From: Pedosphaera sp.
GTDB taxonomy: Bacteria; Verrucomicrobiota; Verrucomicrobiia; Limisphaerales; UBA9464
Direction of reading: 5' to 3'
DNA length: 49,012 nucleotides
Assembly (NCBI GenBank): GCA_009695205.1
Contig: SIBK01000028.1
Location: 1-49,012, forward strand
Position 1 is the stretch's first letter. Every line of letters starts with the position of its first letter. The notes under the pieces were generated by a model. It saw only the letters and a list, made by a program, of their open reading frames with translations, had not been told where the DNA came from and made no database searches. Of the stretch, positions 36,474 to 46,491 are shown in pieces. A program made the position numbers and the translations under genes.

Positions 36474-38198
36474 TTACAGGCGGGTCTTATCCTCGGTGAT
36501 CTCTATCAATCGGTCCACTTCCACGCCTTCGAGAACATTGGTGCCACCGCCTATCCAACGGACTTCGATGCGGTCAACCCGTGTCCGCGGTCCCAAGCCG
36601 AAGTGCGGATGAATCCCGTAGTGGCTTTGGTACCCTCGTCCGCTATGCACCTCGTCGACGAGGGTGAGGTCGCCCGCAACCACTTTAATGTGTGCCCCGA
36701 TGCCATCCCGGTTACTCCGAGTTCCCCGTGGCCGAACTTGAATCCAGTGGTTCTTGGTTGGGCTGTCGTTCTTCAAGAGAGTTGGTTCGCGCCGCGAGTT
36801 GAGAACGACGACGTCGATTTTTCCGTCATTGTCAAGGTCATCGAAAGCGGCTCCCCGGCTGCTCAATTTGACGGCCATGCCGTCCCCGGAACGAGCGGAG
36901 ACGTCCATGAATTTTCCATGGCCCGTATTCTGCAGCAAAATGTTGTGGGCCTCATAACTGGCGGTGTCATCCCAAAGGCCGATATTGTCCTGGAGGTGAC
37001 CGCAGGCGATGAACAGGTCGCGGTTACCGTCATTGTCGAAATCGATCATGCCGATTCCCCAATTGACCTGGTTGAAGGTGCCGGTGCCAGCCCCGGTGAG
37101 GTGAGTTGCGTCGTCAAACAATCCTCGACCTGCGTTTCGGTAGAGGATTGCCCACTGCTTCTGATAGGCCGTCATATAGAAATCGAGACGGCCGTCATTG
37201 TTGAAGTCGGCACATTCCACACCCATGGTTCCCTGTCCGAAACCGTTTGCGTCGTATGCCAGACCCGACATCAAGCCGACTTCCTCAAAATGCCCCTTGC
37301 CGTCATTCCTCCACACAAAATTAGCCATGGCATCGTTGCCCACAATAATGTCGCTATCCCCATCCCCGTCGTAGTCGGCGCAAACGACCCCCATGCCAGT
37401 ACCCACGCGTGACGCTATGCCGGACTCGCGACTGATATCCGTGAACGTTCCGTTCCCGTTGTTGCGGAAGAGCGTCGAGGGAACAGGCCCGTAGATCATG
37501 GGACCCACGTAGGCGGGTTGGCCATTGACATAGCGGGTCTGATGCTTCGCGAAGGTGAAGTCGACATAGTTGGCCACGAAAAGGTCGAGGTCGCCATCCC
37601 CGTCGATATCCAGGAAGCAGGCGCCTGCGCCGACGTGGTTTCTCACCGCCACGCCCGCCTCTCGGGTCACATCGGAAAAGGTCCCGTCCCCGTTATTTCG
37701 ATACAGGATATTTGGCCCGAAATTGTTTAGGTAGATATCCGGGTCCCCGTCGTTGTCATAATCGCCGACGCACACACCCAGGTGGTAATTGGTATCCATC
37801 AGCCCGGCCGCTTGCGTCACGTCCTTGAACTTCCATCCACCCTCGTTCCGGTATAAGGCATTGTGTGGCGGAGGTGTCGTGATGGGCGCGCCCGGCAGGG
37901 GCGCGCCATTCAGGAAAAGGATATCGATTTTACCATCCCCATCAAAGTCGAAGGTCGCCAATCCACAGCTGACGCTCTCCACGATGTAGCGCCGCCCAGA
38001 GCTGCCGTCGGTATGAAGGAAATGGATGCCGGTCTGCCGGGTGACGTCCTTAAGCTGGATCGGTGAAGGCGCTTCTGCGGCTCGGAGGAGGGGGGCGCAA
38101 CATATCAATGCGAGCACGTTGCGACGATGGCTGGAGACCCAGGAGTTTCGCGAAAATCCGAGAACCAAGGGCGGATCGTTACGAGGGAGAGTGTTCAT
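36474..38198 (-). CDS. CRTAC1-family FG-GAP/VCBS repeat protein (copy A)
   Basis: A 574-residue exported protein built from FG-GAP/VCBS calcium-binding-like repeats with a C-terminal ASPIC/UnbV domain. The repeats are visible as recurring DYDNDGDPDIYLNN, DIDGDGDLDLFVANY, DYDGDGDSDIIVGND, DFNNDGRLDFYMT and DFDNDGNRDLFIACG blocks, expected to form a beta-propeller. ASPIC/UnbV appears as GYQSHYGIHPHFGLGPRTRVDRIEVRWIGG. It starts within the stop of copy B (4-nt overlap 38195-38198). The N-terminus is a plausible signal sequence after a charged leader. CRTAC1 proteins in Acidobacteria and Verrucomicrobia commonly travel with TPR proteins, as here; their function is not established. Confidence 0.93.
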   Translation of the reverse strand: MNTLPRNDPPLVLGFSRNSWVSSHRRNVLALICCAPLLRAAEAPSPIQLKDVTRQTGIHFLHTDGSSGRRYIVESVSCGLATFDFDGDGKIDILFLNGAPLPGAPITTPPPHNALYRNEGGWKFKDVTQAAGLMDTNYHLGVCVGDYDNDGDPDIYLNNFGPNILYRNNGDGTFSDVTREAGVAVRNHVGAGACFLDIDGDGDLDLFVANYVDFTFAKHQTRYVNGQPAYVGPMIYGPVPSTLFRNNGNGTFTDISRESGIASRVGTGMGVVCADYDGDGDSDIIVGNDAMANFVWRNDGKGHFEEVGLMSGLAYDANGFGQGTMGVECADFNNDGRLDFYMTAYQKQWAILYRNAGRGLFDDATHLTGAGTGTFNQVNWGIGMIDFDNDGNRDLFIACGHLQDNIGLWDDTASYEAHNILLQNTGHGKFMDVSARSGDGMAVKLSSRGAAFDDLDNDGKIDVVVLNSRREPTLLKNDSPTKNHWIQVRPRGTRSNRDGIGAHIKVVAGDLTLVDEVHSGRGYQSHYGIHPHFGLGPRTRVDRIEVRWIGGGTNVLEGVEVDRLIEITEDKTRL

Positions 38199-39928
38199 TG
38201 CTGTTTGGCCGGCGCCGACGGTGCCAGGCCGCGACCTTCCACGATGGTCATCAGGTGATCGACGGCCACGTTGCGGACGATGTCGACGACGCCGCCAATC
38301 CAGTTCACTCGGATTTGCTCGACCGCGCTGTGCTGTCCGAGGCCAAATTGGAGCCGTTTCCCAAAGTCGCTCTGGTAACTGCGTCCGCTATGGACCTCAT
38401 CGATCTGGTTCAAGTCGCCGGCGGTGACGGTCACCCGGGCTCCAATTCCGTCGCGGTTGGATTTTGTGCCACGGAGTTGAATTTGGATCCAGTGATTGGT
38501 CGGGCTTGAGTCATTTCTGAGGACTGTTGGCTCGCGCCGTGAATTCAGGATAACCGCATCCAGATCGCCATCGTTGTCCAAGTCGTCGAACGCCGCTCCT
38601 CGACTGCTAAGCCTCGGGAGCAAACCATCGCCGCACAGATCGGATACATTCACGAACCGCCCATGACCGGTGTTTCGCAGAACGATGTTTTGGGCATTGT
38701 AACGGGTGGTGCTATCGAATTGCTCGATGTTGTCAATCAGATGGCCGCAGGCGATGAAGAGATCACGGTGGCCGTCGTTGTCGAAGTCGACCACACCCGC
38801 GCCCCATTTAACGTGTGGATAGGTTCCGGCAGCCGCGCCGGTCTGCCGGGCAACATCCTCAAAGTAGATTCCGGTGTGATTCTGGTAGAGGGTAGCCAGT
38901 TGGCGCTGATACGGGGTGATGTAAACGTCGAGCCATCCGTCATTATTCCAGTCGGCGCATTCGACACCCATCGAGCCCTGGACATGTCCAAAGGAATCGT
39001 AGGCTAATCCCAAGAGACCCCCGACTTCCTTGAACTTGCCGGTGCCGTCATTGAGCAGGACAAAATTCGGGCGGAGGTCGTTTCCCACGATGATGTCGGT
39101 ATCGCCGTCATTGTCCAGATCGGCAGCGATCACGCCCATGCCGGAGCCTAGAAGTGCCGCAATGCCGGAAGCGACGCTCACGTCGGTGAAGGTTCCATCG
39201 CCGTTGTTGCGGTAGAGTACATTGGCCGTTGGCGGGTAGTTCAAAGGGCCGACATAGGCTGGGAAACCGTTCATGTAAGAGATCTGGTGGGTGGGAAAAG
39301 TGAAGCCCACGTAATTCGCCACGAATAGGTCCAGGTCTCCGTCACCATCCATATCCAGAAAGCAGGCTCCGGCGCCCACGTGGTTTCCCACCGCCACGCC
39401 AGCCTCTCGGGTCACATCGGTAAATGTGCTGTTTCCATTGTTTCGATACAGGATATTCGGTCCGAAATTGTTCAGGTAAATATCCGAGTAACCGTCGTTG
39501 TTATAGTCACCGACGCACACACCCAGGTGGTAATTGGTATCCATCAGCCCGGCCGCTTGCGTCACGTCCTTGAACTTCCATCCGCCCTCGTTCCGGTATA
39601 GGGCGTTGCGCGGTGGAGGTGTCGTGATGGGCGAGCCCGGCAGGGGCGCGCCATTGAGGAAAAGGACGTCGATCTTGCCATCCCGATCGTAGTCGAGCGT
39701 TGCCAAGCCGGAGCTGACTGTTTCAACGATGTAGCGTCGCCCGGAACTGCCGTCGGTATGAGCGAAAGTGATGCCGGTCTCGCGGGTGACATCCTTGAGT
39801 TGGATGGGGCAATTCGACCCGGCGGCCGAGAGGGAGCGGGGGAAGAGCGATAGGAGAAGGAGAAGGAGAAAGAGAAGAATCCAACCCGCAAAAAAATGGC
39901 GAGAGCTCACGGTGTGGCGGGTAATCAT
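38195..39928 (-). CDS. CRTAC1-family FG-GAP/VCBS repeat protein (copy B)
   Basis: A 577-residue paralogue of the downstream gene with the same plan: a strong signal peptide (FFAGWILLFLLLLLLSLFPRSLSA), FG-GAP/VCBS repeats (DYDRDGKIDVLFLNG, DMDGDGDLDLFVANY, DLDNDGDTDIIVGND, DWNNDGWLDVYIT) and C-terminal ASPIC/UnbV (FGLGQHSAVEQIRVNWIGG). Translation is coupled on both sides: the TPR gene stop is 1 nt upstream of its ATG and copy A overlaps its stop by 4 nt. A stretch of about 72 nt (39512-39583) is identical to 37767-37838 in copy A, although the genes differ substantially elsewhere. Confidence 0.93.
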   Translation of the reverse strand: MITRHTVSSRHFFAGWILLFLLLLLLSLFPRSLSAAGSNCPIQLKDVTRETGITFAHTDGSSGRRYIVETVSSGLATLDYDRDGKIDVLFLNGAPLPGSPITTPPPRNALYRNEGGWKFKDVTQAAGLMDTNYHLGVCVGDYNNDGYSDIYLNNFGPNILYRNNGNSTFTDVTREAGVAVGNHVGAGACFLDMDGDGDLDLFVANYVGFTFPTHQISYMNGFPAYVGPLNYPPTANVLYRNNGDGTFTDVSVASGIAALLGSGMGVIAADLDNDGDTDIIVGNDLRPNFVLLNDGTGKFKEVGGLLGLAYDSFGHVQGSMGVECADWNNDGWLDVYITPYQRQLATLYQNHTGIYFEDVARQTGAAAGTYPHVKWGAGVVDFDNDGHRDLFIACGHLIDNIEQFDSTTRYNAQNIVLRNTGHGRFVNVSDLCGDGLLPRLSSRGAAFDDLDNDGDLDAVILNSRREPTVLRNDSSPTNHWIQIQLRGTKSNRDGIGARVTVTAGDLNQIDEVHSGRSYQSDFGKRLQFGLGQHSAVEQIRVNWIGGVVDIVRNVAVDHLMTIVEGRGLAPSAPAKQQ

Positions 39929-39929
39929 C

Positions 39930-41459
39930 CTACGGAGCCTGTTGGACCTGCTGGAGGAACTGTTGGTATTTTGGCTCGCCGGGGCTTAGGACTAGTGCCT
40001 GCCTCGCTGCCTCCAAGGCGCCCGGGCGGTCATTCGATTTGAAGCAGGCCACGGCTAGAAAATAATAGTGAGAACCGCTCGGTTCCAACTCAACGACCTT
40101 CCGGGCCAGAGCCCGCACTTCGTTCGTCTTGCGATTCGCCCTCAGGTAGAGTTCTGCCAGGGCGCGGTAGCCCTCAGCCCATTGGGGAGCCAATCCCTGC
40201 ACTTTTTGAAAGGATTGTTCCGCCGCCTCGAACTGTTCGAGTCGACCCTGAAGCCGACCTAGGAACAGGTAGTTTAGGCTGTTCTTCGGCTGTTCCGCCA
40301 CCAGTTGCTCGAATACCCTCACGCCCTTGGTTGGTTCCTTGGTCTGCACATAAAACGCCTCCAGCGCGGACCGGTACATGGGATTGTCTGCGTCGAGGGC
40401 AGCCGACCGGCGAAAAAGGTCCGCCGCCTTTCCGGTTTGCTCGTGAGCGCGGTAAATCTGAGCTGCGCCGAAAAGAGTTCTTGCCACGGTTTCGCGTACC
40501 TGGGACAGGCCGGTCCGCGTGTCCTCACGGGCGTTTCGGTCGGTCAGATCCTGGCGGTCAACCGCTTCCAATTTGAGGAATTGCTCACGATACCTCCCAG
40601 CGTCCTCCGTTTGTCCCAACCTCATGGATGCGGTGTAAAGCCCGAAGAACGCCTGAGTGTGGTCCGGAAGTAGCGCAATCGCCCGCAGGAAACTCCCCTT
40701 CGCCGGCGCATAATCGCCGGACTGCAGTTGGGCTTGTCCCAGGAGGTAGGAGCTTTCGCTGGTCGGCCTGGGCAGGTGGACGGCCTTTTGAAGGGCCTGC
40801 ACTGCCTCCTCACTCCGTCCAAGATCCATGAGAGCTCGCCCCAAGCGGTTAAGAATCTCCCCAGTCGCTAAACCTCGCTTCAGCGCCTCTTGACAGAGCC
40901 TTGCGGATTCGTCGATTTCCCCCTTGTCGTAAGCCACGCGCGCCAGGATCTCGTAAGCCTCCGTCATGTTTGGGCTCAGTTCGAGACATCGTTGCAAGTT
41001 CGTGGTCGCCTCGTCGGATCGGCCAGTATTGTAAAAAGCCGATCCGAGCAGAGCGTAGGTCAGGGCATCCTTCGGATACGCCTCAGCCACCTGACCTGCC
41101 ACGGTTACGGCCTCCCGTTTAAGGTCTGCAGCCTCCGCCTGAGGTTGGCTCACCGCCAAGGCTGGATTTGCACTCGGGGCGATGGAGTTCTGCGGCACCT
41201 CCGTCGGCTGGGCGGTTTTTGCTTTCTCAGCGATTGGTGCCCGCGGGCTCTCCGACGTCCGCCACCAAGCCCAAGTCAGCGCCCCTCCGATCAGGATGGC
41301 TCCTAAGATCGCCCAAAGCGCAGTCCTCGCGCCTGGGATCGCCGGTGCCGTGTCCTCGCCTCCTCGTGAACCTCGTCGAGGATCCTCTTTTCGACCATTA
41401 TTAATAGCAAGCCTCCTCGGTTTTTCTGCAGCTTGAGAGGTTGCAGAGCGGTGTGTCAA
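39930..41459 (-). CDS. Membrane-anchored TPR protein
   Basis: Up to 509 residues: a charged N-terminus, one membrane segment (TALWAILGAILIGGALTWAWW, near residues 46-66), a Pro/Ala-rich linker, then about ten TPR-like helical pairs (ALLGSAFYNTGRSDEATTNLQRCLELSP; LGRALMDLGRSEEAVQALQKAVHLP; YRALAELYLRANRKTNEVRALARKVVELEP). The start is doubtful: there is no in-frame ATG. TTG 41457-41459 is the outermost choice, while a strong AGGAGG (minus strand, 41412-41417) sits inside the frame and an out-of-frame ATG lies 12 nt after it, so the first 40 residues may be wrong or hide a frameshift. It leads an operon with two CRTAC1 proteins and probably serves as a docking protein. Confidence 0.85.
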   Translation of the reverse strand: MTHRSATSQAAEKPRRLAINNGRKEDPRRGSRGGEDTAPAIPGARTALWAILGAILIGGALTWAWWRTSESPRAPIAEKAKTAQPTEVPQNSIAPSANPALAVSQPQAEAADLKREAVTVAGQVAEAYPKDALTYALLGSAFYNTGRSDEATTNLQRCLELSPNMTEAYEILARVAYDKGEIDESARLCQEALKRGLATGEILNRLGRALMDLGRSEEAVQALQKAVHLPRPTSESSYLLGQAQLQSGDYAPAKGSFLRAIALLPDHTQAFFGLYTASMRLGQTEDAGRYREQFLKLEAVDRQDLTDRNAREDTRTGLSQVRETVARTLFGAAQIYRAHEQTGKAADLFRRSAALDADNPMYRSALEAFYVQTKEPTKGVRVFEQLVAEQPKNSLNYLFLGRLQGRLEQFEAAEQSFQKVQGLAPQWAEGYRALAELYLRANRKTNEVRALARKVVELEPSGSHYYFLAVACFKSNDRPGALEAARQALVLSPGEPKYQQFLQQVQQAP

Positions 41460-41702
41460 GTGGGTGTGCTCGAGAAAAACAGGCGGTCGGATTCGCTCTT
41501 TTGGTTTTGTGAGCGGAGGCCATCGAGGGGATTTTTCTCTCGATCTCGGCTTACCGCTACATTTTCGGTAAGACGCTGGCTGGGTGAGTCACAATTTTCG
41601 ATCAAATTTCTTGAAATCCGTTGACGGTATAGCCGGGGGGGAAACAACCTTGGCATCGTCTCTTGTGATGGAGCGCAGTCCTTTTCTTTCGAACGAACAC
41701 TA

Positions 41703-42842
41703 ATGAGCACGCCAATTGTTGCACCGACCGCTACCAAGGGCCTTGACGGAGTTGTGGCCGCCAACACGCGCTTGAGCGACGTGCGCGGCGAAATTGGCCA
41801 ATTGGTCTACTGCGGCTACGACATCAACGAACTCGCCGGGAGGGTGAGCTACGAGGAAGTGGTCTACCTCCTCCACCACAACCACCTGCCCAACAATGTG
41901 GAATTGACCGAACTGAAAGCCACGCTCGCCGGCTACCGGGAATTGCCCAAGGGCGTCGTCGATACGATTACCCGGTTCCCCAAGGATACGCCTCCCATGC
42001 ACGCGATCCGGACAGGAGTCAGCGCCTTGGGTTGTTACGATACCACAGCGGATGACGACACCATGGACGCGCAACGCCGGAAGGCCCTTCGATTGATCGC
42101 CCAGATCCCGGTCGTTACGGCTTACTTTCACCGGTCGCGTCAGGAGAAGCCCCTCATACACCCCGACGGACACCTGGGGGAGGCTGCAAATTTTCTCTAC
42201 ATGATTGATGGCGAAAAGCCGTCGGCAGAAAAAGAGAGCACATTGGACCTTTGTTACGTGCTACACGCGGATCACGGGATGAATGCCTCGACGTTCAGTG
42301 CGCGGGTGACCATCGCGACGTTGAGCGATATGTACTCGGCCATCACCACAGCGATTGGGACCCTCAAGGGCCCGCTTCATGGCGGTGCTAACGAGGGCGT
42401 CATCAAGATGCTCACGGAGATCGGATCGCTGGATAAGGTGGATGCCTACGTGCACGAGAGTTTGGCTCAAAAGCGGAAGATCATGGGCATCGGTCACCGG
42501 GTCTACAAGGTTCTGGATCCCCGCGCCCCGCATCTGAAGCGGATGGCGCAGATCCTGAGTGGCAAGCTCGGACAACCGAAATGGATCCAGATGTCAGAGC
42601 GGATTGCGGAACTAATGCTCAAGGAGAAAAACCTCCACGCAAACGTCGATTTCTACAGCGCAACGGTTTATTACTCGCTTGGAATTCCAACCGACCTCTT
42701 CACGCCGATTTTTGCCATCGCCCGGACGAGCGGATGGACGGCTCACGTGTTGGAACAGCTCGCCGACAATCGGCTGATTCGACCTCAATCGGTTTATACC
42801 GGCCCTGTTGGGTTAAAGGTGGTTCCTATAGGGCTCCGGTGA
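41703..42842 (+). CDS. gltA: Citrate synthase
   Basis: Condenses acetyl-CoA and oxaloacetate to citrate in the TCA cycle. The 379 residues match the short bacterial/archaeal type (citrate/2-methylcitrate synthase group). The catalytic triad is visible: His226 in LKGPLHGGANEG, His265 in GIGHRVYKVLDPRA and Asp316 in NVDFYSATVYYSLGIP. LHADHGMNASTFSARV is also typical. ATG 41703 is the only sensible start. sucC and sucD follow on the same strand, so the three genes form a small TCA-cycle group; 120 nt separate it from sucC. A 2-methylcitrate synthase role is less likely given these neighbours. Confidence 0.95.
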   Translation: MSTPIVAPTATKGLDGVVAANTRLSDVRGEIGQLVYCGYDINELAGRVSYEEVVYLLHHNHLPNNVELTELKATLAGYRELPKGVVDTITRFPKDTPPMHAIRTGVSALGCYDTTADDDTMDAQRRKALRLIAQIPVVTAYFHRSRQEKPLIHPDGHLGEAANFLYMIDGEKPSAEKESTLDLCYVLHADHGMNASTFSARVTIATLSDMYSAITTAIGTLKGPLHGGANEGVIKMLTEIGSLDKVDAYVHESLAQKRKIMGIGHRVYKVLDPRAPHLKRMAQILSGKLGQPKWIQMSERIAELMLKEKNLHANVDFYSATVYYSLGIPTDLFTPIFAIARTSGWTAHVLEQLADNRLIRPQSVYTGPVGLKVVPIGLR

Positions 42843-42962
42843 GCGGACCTCGAAATGCCGACGACGGCTGGGTGTCGAAGCCTCCCCGGTCCGCCTCGTG
42901 CGACACGGTGTGTTTTGGGTCGACTTCACTGATTTCTCATCTGGATCAAATCCTTATTTTTC

Positions 42963-44171
42963 ATGAACATTCACGAATATCAAGCCAAGCAGCTTTTGAA
43001 ACAATACGGGGTCGCTGTTCCCTCGGGAGACCCTTGCAAGACGATCGCGGAGGTGCGCAGCGCCGCCGAGCGGCTTTTTTCCTCCGGCCACAAACTCGCC
43101 GTGGTGAAATCCCAGATCCACGCGGGCGGGAGGGGCAAAGGCACGTTTAAGCATGGATTCCAGGGTGGCGTGAAACTCGCGCACTCCGTCGACGAAGTGG
43201 TTGTGTTCGCGGAAAACATGTTGGGAAAGGTGCTCGTCACCAAGCAGACGGGACCCGAGGGGCGAGAAGTCCAGACCCTGCTTGTGGCGGCAGCCGAGAC
43301 CATCAAGAAGGAGTTCTATATCGCTGTGCTGCTGGACCGGGAGAAATCGCGGCCGGTGATCATGGCCAGCACCGAAGGCGGCGTGGATATCGAGGAGGTG
43401 GCTGAAAAATCCCCTGAGAAAATCCTCAAGGAATGGATCGACCCGGCGGTGGGCCTGCAGGCTTTCCAGTGTCGCAAGATTGCCAGTGGACTCGGGCTCA
43501 AGGGCGATTTGTTCAACGCCGCCTGCAAGCTGGTGGCGGGTGTCTATAAGACCTGGTGGGAATGCGATGCGTCGATGGTGGAGATCAATCCCCTGTGCAT
43601 CGTCGAAGGACCGGACGGCAAGGAGAACCTCGTGGCCGTGGATGCCAAGATTGGGCTCGATGACAACGCTTTGTATCGTCACAAGGACATCCAGGAAATG
43701 CGCGACCTAGCCGAGGAATCCCCTCTTGAGGTTGAGGCTGGCAAGTTCAACCTAAATTACATCAAGCTGGACGGGAATATTGCCTGCCTCGTCAATGGCG
43801 CCGGACTCGCGATGGCCACGATGGACATTATCCAGCATTTTGGGGGAAGACCGGCAAACTTCCTCGACGTGGGAGGCGGGGCTTCAAAGGACCAGGTCTC
43901 GGCGGCGTTCAAGATCATTCTCGGCGATCCAGGCGTGAAGGGGATCTTAGTAAATATTTTCGGCGGCATTATGGACTGTAACGTGATCGCCACCGGCATC
44001 GTCGCGGCGGTTCGTGAAACCGGTCTAAAGCTTCCACTGGTCATCCGCCTCGAAGGAAACAACGTCCTCGCCGGCAAGCAAACTCTGAAAGATTCCGGGC
44101 TTACTCTGATCGGCGGTGACAGCATGGCCGACGCGGCTCGCAAGGTTGTGGCTGCCGTAAGTACCCACTGA
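42963..44171 (+). CDS. sucC: Succinate-CoA ligase (ADP-forming) beta subunit
   Basis: Beta subunit of succinyl-CoA synthetase, which makes ATP or GTP from succinyl-CoA in the TCA cycle. It is 402 residues. The ATP-grasp N-terminus [22 protein letters not shown] is diagnostic, as are [59 protein letters not shown] and [15 protein letters not shown] late [10 protein letters not shown] replaces the more common RLEGTN. ATG 42963 is clear. sucD starts 78 nt downstream; the two subunits form the usual alpha-beta complex. Confidence 0.97.
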   Translation: MNIHEYQAKQLLKQYGVAVPSGDPCKTIAEVRSAAERLFSSGHKLAVVKSQIHAGGRGKGTFKHGFQGGVKLAHSVDEVVVFAENMLGKVLVTKQTGPEGREVQTLLVAAAETIKKEFYIAVLLDREKSRPVIMASTEGGVDIEEVAEKSPEKILKEWIDPAVGLQAFQCRKIASGLGLKGDLFNAACKLVAGVYKTWWECDASMVEINPLCIVEGPDGKENLVAVDAKIGLDDNALYRHKDIQEMRDLAEESPLEVEAGKFNLNYIKLDGNIACLVNGAGLAMATMDIIQHFGGRPANFLDVGGGASKDQVSAAFKIILGDPGVKGILVNIFGGIMDCNVIATGIVAAVRETGLKLPLVIRLEGNNVLAGKQTLKDSGLTLIGGDSMADAARKVVAAVSTH

Positions 44172-44249
44172 CACAGCGGTTCGTTCTGGAGCGCGTAACG
44201 CACTCATTTTCTCCATTTTCATTTCGTTGATTTTCTATTTCTCGACACC

Positions 44250-45149
44250 ATGTCCATTCTCGTCCAATCCAACACCAAAGTTCTGGTCCAGGGCATCACC
44301 GGCAGTTTCGGGGCGAAGCACGCCCAGTTGTCCCTCGACTACGGCACCCGGATCGTCGCCGGCGTCACGCCTGGAAAAGGGGGCCAAAATTTTGAACATA
44401 ACGGCCACACGATACCCATCTTCGATACCGTCGCCGACGCGGTTCGACAGACCGGCGCCACCGCCAGTGCTGTGTTTGTGCCGCCACCGTTCGCGGCCGA
44501 TGCAATCCTCGAGGGAGCCGATGCCGGCCTTAGCCTTGTCGTTGCCATTACGGAGGGTATCCCCGTCAATGACATGATCCGTGTGAAGCGAGCGTTGGAA
44601 GGGCGGAGCACCCGCCTTGTCGGTCCCAACTGTCCGGGAGTTGTGACCCCAGGCGAGGGCAAAGATTCCCAGGGCGGTTGCCGCATCGGGATCGCCCCGG
44701 GTTACATTCATAAGAAGGGTCACATCGGCGTCGTGAGCCGCTCCGGCACGCTCACCTACGAGGCGGTTTTTCAACTCACGGCGCGCGGCGTCGGGCAGAG
44801 CACCTGCGTCGGGATCGGGGGCGATCCCGTCAACGGAACCTCGCATCTGGACGTCATCCGAATGTTCATGGCGGACCCGGAGACGCACGGCATTATTATG
44901 ATCGGCGAGATTGGCGGCAGTACCGAAGAGGAGGCGGCCGAATGGATCGCGCGGAATGGCACCAAACCTGTGGCGGGATTCATCGCGGGGGCCACCGCAC
45001 CGCCCGGACGTCGCATGGGACACGCGGGTGCGATTGTCAGCGGCGGCAAGGGCACTGCCAAGGCCAAGATCGACGCCTTTCGCAAGGCGGGCATCGGCAT
45101 TTCACCAACGCCGAGCGACATGGCGGCCACACTTCTTAAAATGATGTAG
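44250..45149 (+). CDS. sucD: Succinate-CoA ligase (ADP-forming) alpha subunit
   Basis: Alpha subunit, 299 residues, carrying the CoA-binding Rossmann domain and the phosphorylated histidine. Seen: [16 protein letters not shown] at the N-terminus, [53 protein letters not shown], and His257 in [18 protein letters not shown], equivalent to the E. coli active-site His246. The end [12 protein letters not shown] is typical. It is directly downstream of sucC and complete. Confidence 0.97.
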   Translation: MSILVQSNTKVLVQGITGSFGAKHAQLSLDYGTRIVAGVTPGKGGQNFEHNGHTIPIFDTVADAVRQTGATASAVFVPPPFAADAILEGADAGLSLVVAITEGIPVNDMIRVKRALEGRSTRLVGPNCPGVVTPGEGKDSQGGCRIGIAPGYIHKKGHIGVVSRSGTLTYEAVFQLTARGVGQSTCVGIGGDPVNGTSHLDVIRMFMADPETHGIIMIGEIGGSTEEEAAEWIARNGTKPVAGFIAGATAPPGRRMGHAGAIVSGGKGTAKAKIDAFRKAGIGISPTPSDMAATLLKMM

Positions 45150-45222
45150 TCGAAGCCCGCAGGCCGGTGTCGGAGGGGCCGTTACGATCACGAGGCAACT
45201 GCGAAATCCCGGAACTCTGCGC

Positions 45223-46080
45223 ATGGCATTCATCGATCTGCTGTTGAATGTGACGGCCGTTTTACTCTGGTTGTCGTGGCGGGGGGTCCCGGCTGAGCCG
45301 ATGACCCGCGGCGCTCTGACTCTCGCTTCCAATTTGCGTCCCGCGCAGCACGCTCGCCCTCAACGCTGGCATCATGCCGTCTGGTTGGTCGGGCTCCTGG
45401 TTTTTCGAGCTCTCTTTTACTGGCACATAGGGCGGCAGATAGGCTGGGCTGCCAGGTGGTCGCCGGGAGCCCTCACGCTGGCGTTTCGCAGCGACTATTT
45501 CTTCCGTATGTTCCTCTTCTCGTTGCTGGGATTCTGCTGGTCGATTTTCTGCCTGTACGGATCAATGCTCCTCGTGGCAGCCGTGAACCGTGGCCCAGCT
45601 CAGGCCGAGCCGTTCACTCGGCTCATCCGCAATCAGCTGGGCGTATTGGGACGACTTCCCGCGTGGTTCCAAATAATTCTGCCGGTGCTCGCCTTGGGGC
45701 TCCTGTGGTGGCCGATCAGTCTTTGGTTCGCCCGGCTGGGATTACTCCCACGGCAACCGGGGCAGGGAATGCCCCTCCACGCCTGCCTTGCGGTCGGCCT
45801 CGGAGGGTGGCTGCCGTGGCGATGGACCCTGTCCGTCGTACTGGTGGTTGGGGTGCTGTTGCAACATGTCTACCTCGGGTGCCATCCGTTTTTCGAATTC
45901 ATTCAAACAACTCACCAACGGTTGATGCGACCTGTTTGCTGGCTGCCGCTCCGATTTGGTTCGGTGGATCTTCGCTCACTGGTGCTGTTGATCGGCCTTT
46001 GGGCACTCGTGTACTGGCTTCGACCCGGGATGCCAGATGGTGTATTGGCGCTCTTGTATCAGCACGGGATTAGCCGATGA
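45223..46080 (+). CDS. YggT-family membrane protein
   Basis: A 285-residue membrane protein with about six hydrophobic segments. The second half (LLVVGVLLQHVYLGCHPFFEFIQTTHQRLMRPVCWLPLRFGSVDLRSLVLLIGLWALVYWL) carries the YggT-like signature of a helix followed by conserved P-x3-P...DLSP/VDLR..V. The first half looks like a divergent YggT repeat. Its stop overlaps the start of the yggU gene (46077-46080), and yggT-yggU is a well-known gene pair, which supports both calls. YggT proteins are linked to cell shape and osmotic tolerance; the exact role is unclear. Confidence 0.8.
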   Translation: MAFIDLLLNVTAVLLWLSWRGVPAEPMTRGALTLASNLRPAQHARPQRWHHAVWLVGLLVFRALFYWHIGRQIGWAARWSPGALTLAFRSDYFFRMFLFSLLGFCWSIFCLYGSMLLVAAVNRGPAQAEPFTRLIRNQLGVLGRLPAWFQIILPVLALGLLWWPISLWFARLGLLPRQPGQGMPLHACLAVGLGGWLPWRWTLSVVLVVGVLLQHVYLGCHPFFEFIQTTHQRLMRPVCWLPLRFGSVDLRSLVLLIGLWALVYWLRPGMPDGVLALLYQHGISR

Positions 46081-46391
46081 ATTCCTCGACGGGATTAGCT
46101 CCGTACCTCCGCAATCAAGGCACGGGTGTCCTGCTCTCCGTAAAGGCTCAACCGCGTGCCTTCCGGACGCACTTCGCTGGAATTCTCGGTTCGGAACTCA
46201 AGATCAAGGTGGCTGCCCCTCCGGTGGACGGTGCCGCAAATGAGGCGTTAGTGGAGTTCTTGGCGGAGGTTCTGCGATGTCCCCGGAGGGCGGTTACGTT
46301 GTTGCGGGGGCAGTCGTCCTCCCACAAGGTTTTCGAGATTACCGGCGTAACGCCAGCAGACGTCGCGATTTGGATTGCGCGGGCGGACTGA
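46077..46391 (+). CDS. YggU/DUF167 family protein
   Basis: A 104-residue DUF167 protein. The core reads LSVKAQPRAFRTHFAGILGSELKIKVAAPPVDGAANEALVEFLAEVL, with the diagnostic APPVDGAANEALV, followed by VTLLRGQSSSHKVFEI. ATG 46077 overlaps the stop of the yggT gene as ATGA. The function of the family is unknown. Confidence 0.93.
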   Translation: MNSSTGLAPYLRNQGTGVLLSVKAQPRAFRTHFAGILGSELKIKVAAPPVDGAANEALVEFLAEVLRCPRRAVTLLRGQSSSHKVFEITGVTPADVAIWIARAD

Positions 46392-46491
46392 TCCCCCGGC
46401 ACCGTCGGCGGAAGTATGAGAATTCATCGGTTGTAAACCTCAAATTCCTTGCGTCGGAGGTGAGTGATTCCTAGCTTCCCGGCCGCGGAAC

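Noticed and set aside
36345-37412. 355-codon plus-strand frame
   Set aside because: Antisense to CRTAC1 copy A; its regular composition is the mirror image of the FG-GAP repeats.
41611-41633. ttgaaa / tatagc as a promoter for gltA
   Set aside because: Spacing of about 11 nt is too short for a sigma-70 promoter.
42841-42898. Long-range inverted repeat gcggacc/ggtccgc after gltA as a terminator
   Set aside because: The loop exceeds 30 nt and no T-run follows; too weak to call.
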